IMG/VR virus record: IMGVR_UViG_3300013093_003863
Coordinates: 1 to 64,000 of that record
Origin: a virus
Length of the DNA stretch: 64,000 nucleotides
Reading direction: 5' to 3' (one strand)
In this document: positions 60,040 through 64,000 of the stretch, in pieces
Numbering within the stretch: position 1 is the first letter of the stretch
How the letters are laid out: each line of letters opens with the position of its first letter
Position numbers and translations under genes: made by a program
The notes under the pieces: generated by a model
The model's input: the letters and a program-made list of their open reading frames with translations, nothing else
Databases searched by the model: none
Told to the model about the DNA's origin: nothing

Positions 60040-60272
60040 TGTTTAAGTATCCTCATAATGCGATCTTGCTCTTGTTCTTTGAGCCATTCTTCCTCGCCGG
60101 CATAAGTGCTACAAGCCGCCAAACTTTCATCTACAAGCCATTTGAGCCGGTACAACTCTTGTTTGGTGTTCCAAGTAACAAATCCATCATTGCGAGGATT
60201 GACGCATTCGGCACGCATCATCCAAATGCCATGTCGTATGGCATTGGCATCCCAGTCACGTCGGTATCCCAT
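60036..60272 (-). CDS. Hypothetical protein (78 aa)
   Basis: Charged helical protein rich in Trp, Arg and Glu; ends EEEWLKEQEQDRIMRILKQ. Overlaps the zinc-ribbon gene by ATGA and lies 1 nt from the cochaperonin stop. No family recognised. Confidence 0.55.
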   Translation of the reverse strand: MGYRRDWDANAIRHGIWMMRAECVNPRNDGFVTWNTKQELYRLKWLVDESLAACSTYAGEEEWLKEQEQDRIMRILKQ

Positions 60273-60273
60273 T

Positions 60274-60648
60274 TTACCAACGTGTTTTAGAATCGACTAA
60301 TTTGCCGGTGTTGTGTGTGTCATCTCCGGTGGGTTCGGTATCGGATACCAACAAGATATCGTTGGGGTCAATTCTACGAATTGTTCGTTCGCCGTCGTGA
60401 TCCTCAATACCAACTCCACGTGTCCAACGACCGTGGGCAACCATGACCCATTGTCCCACTCTAATATCTTCTTGCTCGGGTCCAATGGCATATACCTGTG
60501 CCCATCTTGGACGAACTCCAGCGGTTCTACCGTCGTCGCCGAGTAAGTACAATCCACTACTGGTTTTCCTCTCTTTGAAGTTCATATCGGTCACCAGCAC
60601 ATGATCTTTGATGGTGCGTATTTCTTTGATTTTAATTGGTTTTAACAT
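60274..60648 (-). CDS. 31: GroES-like cochaperonin (T4 gp31-like)
   Basis: 124 residues from the ATG at 60648. IRTIKDHVLVTDMNFKERKT, the mobile-loop region SSGLYLLGDDGRTAG, ARWAQVYAIGPEQEDIRVGQ-type barrel strand (VYAIGPEQEDIRVGQWVMVA) and the terminal NDILLVSD match GroES. In T4, gp31 replaces GroES so GroEL can fold the capsid protein. Together with the ClpA- and DnaJ-like proteins it gives the phage its own chaperone set. Confidence 0.82.
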   Translation of the reverse strand: MLKPIKIKEIRTIKDHVLVTDMNFKERKTSSGLYLLGDDGRTAGVRPRWAQVYAIGPEQEDIRVGQWVMVAHGRWTRGVGIEDHDGERTIRRIDPNDILLVSDTEPTGDDTHNTGKLVDSKTRW

Positions 60649-60649
60649 A

Positions 60650-61087
60650 TCAAATTCTAGTAGGTCCTTGTGATTTTTTTTGCTCTTTAGCGGTGGGTAT
60701 AGGTTGTTGTACCACTGATGCTGTTTTGGCCGCTGCTGCTGCCAAACTGCCACGTGCCGGTGGCTCAGATGGTGTTGTTGGCTCCAATGGGCCACTGTTG
60801 GTAAGATTGTTTACCATGTTATGTAATTCTTGTGCTTGGCTTTTTTCAATTAATTTTTGTTGTGCCATGACCACTGCCGGGTCATTGGGACTGTACGGAG
60901 CATCGGCAACTGCATAGGCCTGATCCATGATTTGATTTCGCCCCATGGCCACTTCACCGTTGTTGCCCAATAAATCACCACGTGCATTGACACGCATGTT
61001 GCCAACGGCTGTGACATTTTCGTTGGTTAATTTGACTCGATCAATATCAACCATTTTGCCACGTGCGGTTTTGTATATTTTTGACAT
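60650..61087 (-). CDS. Conserved-type virion-related protein
   Basis: 145 residues. NMRVNARGDLLGNNGEVAMG is a motif seen in proteins of many aquatic T4-like phages; the C-terminal part is Pro/Ala-rich and flexible. Structural role suspected, not shown. Confidence 0.6.
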   Translation of the reverse strand: MSKIYKTARGKMVDIDRVKLTNENVTAVGNMRVNARGDLLGNNGEVAMGRNQIMDQAYAVADAPYSPNDPAVVMAQQKLIEKSQAQELHNMVNNLTNSGPLEPTTPSEPPARGSLAAAAAKTASVVQQPIPTAKEQKKSQGPTRI

Positions 61088-61096
61088 CGTTATTCC

Positions 61097-61615
61097 TTAT
61101 TTTAAAAATTCTCGTATATCAAGATCATAATACATACTATTGATCTTGTGTACGCCCAGCAAGTATAACACATAACTGGCTACACTACTACCACGACCCA
61201 ATCCCCATAATACTGAATTAGCTCGCATGGTGTCTACAAAGTATTTAAGATATTGTAGCAAGGAGAATAGGTTTCTTTCCTGATACAACAATAGCTCTTG
61301 TCCCACACGTTGTAGTTCGGCATCGGTTTGGCACAAATTTAATACATGTTGTGCAATATCCAAATCTTGATATTCTTCGGGCATGTACCATGTTTGTTGT
61401 TGTCCCCAGTGAAACAGTTCCAAGGAAACGTCCTCTTGGGGAACTGTATATTGTCGCAGTTGCGGAAATCCGCTAAAGGTCTGCATCACTGCTGTGTTAT
61501 AAGGCAAACTGTCCACGACTCGAAACTTTGACAAGTCCAAGTCAGGATCGAGATAAAGCAAGTCGCAAAGTTCTCGAGTATCGGTATAGGCCTGTCCGTA
61601 GGGATCGTAATTCAT
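61097..61615 (-). CDS. Standalone DnaE-like (Pol III alpha) fragment
   Basis: 172 residues. The C-terminal 38 residues (WGLGRGSSVASYVLYLLGVH, then MYYDLDIREFLK) match the GRGS-x-x-x-S-x-V-x-Y-x-L-G-[IV]...L-x-F-x-R-F-L motif just ahead of the catalytic palm of bacterial DNA polymerase III alpha. The catalytic D-x-D that should follow is absent, because the protein ends. It is a short domain, not a polymerase. Role unknown. Confidence 0.65.
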   Translation of the reverse strand: MNYDPYGQAYTDTRELCDLLYLDPDLDLSKFRVVDSLPYNTAVMQTFSGFPQLRQYTVPQEDVSLELFHWGQQQTWYMPEEYQDLDIAQHVLNLCQTDAELQRVGQELLLYQERNLFSLLQYLKYFVDTMRANSVLWGLGRGSSVASYVLYLLGVHKINSMYYDLDIREFLK

Positions 61616-61851
61616 TTAATATCAATTAGCTTGTCGAAGTTGGGATTCTTTTTGGCCATTTCTTCCATTTGTTTTCGAGTGCGTTCGTTTAATTCAAATT
61701 GGTAGTCGTCCAACATCATGTGTATTTGTTGTACTATGTCTCCTCGACCCCAGCGATAAGCCATACTCAGTCTAGAGTTGAGCTCGCTTATTTTCTTTGA
61801 CAGCTCTTCTTGAGATAAAGAACTTAATACAGGTGTGAGTGGATGTCCCAT
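61612..61851 (-). CDS. Small helical phage protein
   Basis: 79 residues, two helices (EELSKKISELNSRLSMAYRW and YQFELNERTRKQMEEMAKKN). Start ATG 6 nt after a TATACT box, no Shine-Dalgarno. Overlaps the DnaE-like gene by ATGA, so that gene is likely coupled to it. Confidence 0.6.
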   Translation of the reverse strand: MGHPLTPVLSSLSQEELSKKISELNSRLSMAYRWGRGDIVQQIHMMLDDYQFELNERTRKQMEEMAKKNPNFDKLIDIK

Positions 61852-61857
61852 ACTCGT

Positions 61858-61886
61858 AGTATATGTGAATGTTGTTTAAAAATCAA
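61858..61886 (-). promoter_or_regulatory. Sigma70-like promoter, leaderless geometry
   Basis: Minus strand TTGATT (61881-61886), 17 nt, TATACT (61858-61863), ACGAGT, then ATG at 61851. The same -10 to ATG distance as rnh and the dnaJ-like gene. Confidence 0.6.
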
Positions 61887-61895
61887 GTCTTTTGG

Positions 61896-63344
61896 TTAAC
61901 TTAGATACCAAGTGTTCGCAGCCGAAATATAGGTCAATTGAGCTGTTACATTACCGGCACTGAACTTGTTGCTTGGAACCCATTTGACTGTGGATGTCGA
62001 GTATACATTTGCCGAAACAATGGGAGCTACCGATACAATTTTGAATCGTTGTCGATCAACCGGACTAGGCGGCAATATAATATTACCGCTAGAAATTGAC
62101 GCCGACCCAGTGCTGTCGATGATCACGGTGCTTACTGCATTATTGGCAGTGAACACACTACCACCACTGGTTACAAAATTTGTAATATAAGTACCGCCTT
62201 CTACTATGCCCGATTTGGTATAGAAGTTGCCGTACACATGAACGCTCTGGTCGTTTTCAATGCCCATGCCCTGTAGTACAACATTACCGCTATTGCCGCC
62301 ATCGTCGGCAGTAAAGAATGCAATATTACCACCTAGACCGTATGTGACATTGGATCCGGTCGCATAATGCACAATGGTTGACAATTGCTGGAACACATTG
62401 CCAGTACCACCGGTGCCGGTATAGGCAACAGCATTGCGATATCCAAGATAATCACCGCTTTGTACCGGAGTAATTGTGGCAGTACTCAAATTACCGCGTG
62501 CAGCAGTAAGAGTATAACCGCCAATTTTGGTTGTATCAAGTTGTGCATTTGTGGTGCTGGCCAAACTCAAATTACCAAGTGCCACTGAATTATACGATCC
62601 CAGGGCACTGACAATGTTTTGTCCTTGATCGCCGGCCAGTGCCACTCCCAATGCTGTTTGGCCGCCATTGTTTTGACCATAGCCCAAGAACAATGTGGGA
62701 GCTGCAGTGATTGCAGGATTGAAATAGATCTGTGGGTCACGCAAACTGTTGCGATTGCGAGTAACATCAAATATCAAATAGTGTGATCCGCCGTCGATTG
62801 AACTAAAATCAAATACATAATTGCCGATTGCATCAAAAGTAATAGTACTTGTGCCGGCATTGAATCCAGCAATATCGCCGTCGGCAATGCTCACACTAGA
62901 GGGAAGTGTTACAGTATATGCGGTATTGGTCACATTGATCCAAACTCGCATCAAGCCATAGCCCAATGCACCCGATCCAGTACTAGCTGGCCAGTTAATA
63001 AAACTCAAGCTGATTGAGGCATTTGTGGTTAACTTTTGAAAGTTGGCTTTTGAAAAATCCAGCTGAACTGCACCGCTTGCTGTACCCAAATCCAATAAAC
63101 TCTGTGTCCAAGATGCCAATTGCGGAGCAATAATCTGTGCCCCGGCCATGTTGTTGTTTAAGGTTTGTCCATTTAAGGCACTGGTTGTAATGACTTTTGA
63201 CTGTAGATCAGAAATTTCGTTTTCGGCATAGATAAAGTTATTCTTGATATTGGTAAAATTATCTCTGAATCCTTGGCTGGAATTATCTTGCCCAGCAATC
63301 GGGAAAGTGCCGTCTACGTTGTATGGATTGATGTTGCTTGACAT
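61896..63344 (-). CDS. Virion fibre/structural protein
   Basis: 482 residues, Ser/Thr/Asn/Gly-rich with repeating beta strands, as in tail fibres or decoration proteins. Its N-terminal 50 residues (INPYNVDGTFPIAGQDNSSQ, then GFRDNFTNIKNNFIYAENEI) are almost the same as the start of the next gene upstream. The last 90 residues are a beta-rich end that may be a tip domain. Late promoter TATAAATA is 29 nt upstream, with AGGACG as ribosome site. Confidence 0.75.
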   Translation of the reverse strand: MSSNINPYNVDGTFPIAGQDNSSQGFRDNFTNIKNNFIYAENEISDLQSKVITTSALNGQTLNNNMAGAQIIAPQLASWTQSLLDLGTASGAVQLDFSKANFQKLTTNASISLSFINWPASTGSGALGYGLMRVWINVTNTAYTVTLPSSVSIADGDIAGFNAGTSTITFDAIGNYVFDFSSIDGGSHYLIFDVTRNRNSLRDPQIYFNPAITAAPTLFLGYGQNNGGQTALGVALAGDQGQNIVSALGSYNSVALGNLSLASTTNAQLDTTKIGGYTLTAARGNLSTATITPVQSGDYLGYRNAVAYTGTGGTGNVFQQLSTIVHYATGSNVTYGLGGNIAFFTADDGGNSGNVVLQGMGIENDQSVHVYGNFYTKSGIVEGGTYITNFVTSGGSVFTANNAVSTVIIDSTGSASISSGNIILPPSPVDRQRFKIVSVAPIVSANVYSTSTVKWVPSNKFSAGNVTAQLTYISAANTWYLS

Positions 63345-63373
63345 GTAATCTGCGTCCTAAATATGATATCAAG

Positions 63374-63381
63374 TATTTATA
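63374..63381 (-). promoter_or_regulatory. Perfect T4-type late promoter (TATAAATA)
   Basis: Exact minus-strand TATAAATA 29 nt before the ATG at 63344, with AGGACG in the leader. Best-supported late promoter in the window. Confidence 0.75.
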
Positions 63382-63395
63382 CTCAAAGAGTCATA

Positions 63396-63692
63396 TTAAA
63401 AACTATTGCTGACTGCGGCTCGTACCCAAGTGTTTGTGGCAATACATAGATAGATGTAACTAGAATTATAGGCTATTTGTCCGGTGATTCCGGGTGCACT
63501 AGAACTGACCGGCACTGTGGTTGACGATATATAGGCCGAACTATTGGCCTGCAATGCCGAAATCTCAGTGGCAGCAACAGTAAAGTTTTCTTGTATGACA
63601 GTAAAATTGGTTCTAAAACCCTGTGTATCATTGTCTTGCCCGGCAATGGGGTAAGTGATATCTATATTGGTTGCATTGATGTTTGATGCCAT
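63396..63692 (-). CDS. Short virion protein sharing N-terminus with the fibre gene
   Basis: 98 residues: ITYPIAGQDNDTQGFRTNFT and a helix, then a short beta tail with GITGQIAYNSSYIYLCIATN-type fibre motif. Likely a virion adaptor or truncated paralogue of the 482-residue protein. SD AGGAG. Confidence 0.65.
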   Translation of the reverse strand: MASNINATNIDITYPIAGQDNDTQGFRTNFTVIQENFTVAATEISALQANSSAYISSTTVPVSSSAPGITGQIAYNSSYIYLCIATNTWVRAAVSNSF

Positions 63693-63713
63693 TTGATCTT
63701 TACTCCTACAGTA

Positions 63714-63721
63714 TATTTATG
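63714..63721 (-). promoter_or_regulatory. Late-type promoter (CATAAATA)
   Basis: Minus-strand CATAAATA 21 nt before the ATG at 63692, with AGGAG in the leader. It overlaps the stop of the partial gene upstream. Confidence 0.6.
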
Positions 63722-64000
63722 GAAAAGCACCGTACTGCGGGAACTTTAAATATTGATCTTGTGATCCTGGGACGTAATATTGATCTCGGTCCGAGAAGAA
63801 TCTAGTGGTCCCGCCATTGAATGTTGTTTGTGTGCTATTGGCCAATTGTGTGCTATTGGTTTTATACGGCACATAATAGGGAACTGTGTGTCCCAGCGTA
63901 GTATCTAGTGTGTAAATCAAAATACTTCCGTTGTAGGTTTGGCCCATGGCCACTTGTATTTTGCTGTTTAACACAACGGGTTTGACAAATATCAAATTTA
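63717..64000 (-). CDS. Virion-type protein, N-terminus cut by window edge
   Basis: The frame is open to the right edge, with no stop or sure start. The visible 94 residues are Thr/Tyr/Gln-rich with beta character (YNGSILIYTLDTTLG, YYVPGSQDQYLKFPQYGAFP), consistent with a structural protein upstream of two fibre-type genes. Confidence 0.55.
   Translation of the reverse strand, partial: NLIFVKPVVLNSKIQVAMGQTYNGSILIYTLDTTLGHTVPYYVPYKTNSTQLANSTQTTFNGGTTRFFSDRDQYYVPGSQDQYLKFPQYGAFP

Noticed and set aside
1-64000. CRISPR array, insertion sequence or integrase
   Set aside because: No spaced direct repeats, transposase or recombinase motifs were found; the repeats seen are protein-coding linkers.

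Overview
The window looks like part of a large T4-like myovirus genome. It holds recognisable T4-type replication genes: a family B DNA polymerase (gp43), sliding clamp (gp45), clamp-loader ATPase (gp44), an Rnh/FEN-type 5' nuclease, a DsbA-like protein and a gp31-like GroES cochaperonin. PhoH is also present, as are T4-type late promoter octamers (TATAAATA and variants). Genes are tightly packed with ATGA/TAATG overlaps and lie almost entirely on the minus strand, except for a plus-strand island at 54.5-57.2 kb. Two tripartite-tricarboxylate-transporter (Bug-type) binding proteins and a lipoprotein with a Cys-Gly-rich start suggest a betaproteobacterial (Burkholderiales-like) host. That host assignment is inference from gene content only.

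Layout, left to right. 0-9 kb: small unknown genes, Rnh, an SGNH-fold protein, an AT-rich homing endonuclease, QueE, a MazG-like protein, a B12-type radical SAM protein and QueD. 9-19 kb: an FG-GAP lipoprotein with its own consensus promoter, FolE, sugar genes (DegT-like, GalE, two glycosyltransferases), a second MazG-like protein and a DpdA-like DNA transglycosylase. FolE, QueD, QueE and DpdA together predict 7-deazaguanine modification of the phage DNA. 19-26.5 kb: clamp, radical SAM, methyltransferase, DNA polymerase, glycosyltransferase, DsbA-like protein and an acyl carrier protein.

26.6-37.9 kb is the most unusual region. It is a run of genes whose N-termini resemble the T4 capsid-targeting peptide (M-R/K-x-x-E-F/Y-x-x-E). 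Their interiors carry repeated linkers of the GVAEG/VDEA type, which look like prohead-protease sites. The cargo domains include a zincin, two GNAT domains, a HAD phosphatase, a GP88-family domain and an HxGH nucleotidyltransferase, with a Dps gene lying among them. I interpret this as a set of polyproteins packaged into the capsid, cleaved there and injected with the DNA.

38-46 kb: glycosyltransferase, a full-length ClpA-like unfoldase that keeps a ClpP-docking IGF loop, a DnaJ/CbpA-like chaperone, and a lysis cassette (holin-like protein, two lipoproteins, a spanin-like membrane protein, GH19 endolysin). 46-54.5 kb: glycosyltransferase, unknown genes, a PP-loop protein, two Bug receptors, two P-loop/sulfotransferase-like proteins, a 2OG-Fe oxygenase, a GATase1 and a ferritin-like protein. 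54.5-57.2 kb (plus): methyltransferase, PhoH, radical SAM. 57.2-64 kb (minus): twitch-type radical SAM, clamp loader, gp31-like cochaperonin, a fragment resembling DnaE, and virion fibre-type proteins.

Regulation. Several sigma70-like promoters are near consensus. At three genes (rnh, dnaJ-like, the gene ending at 61851) the -10 box lies exactly 6 nt before the start codon, and at about eight genes a late-type octamer lies 4-7 nt before the start codon. Both arrangements predict leaderless transcripts. No tRNA genes, CRISPR arrays or insertion sequences were seen.
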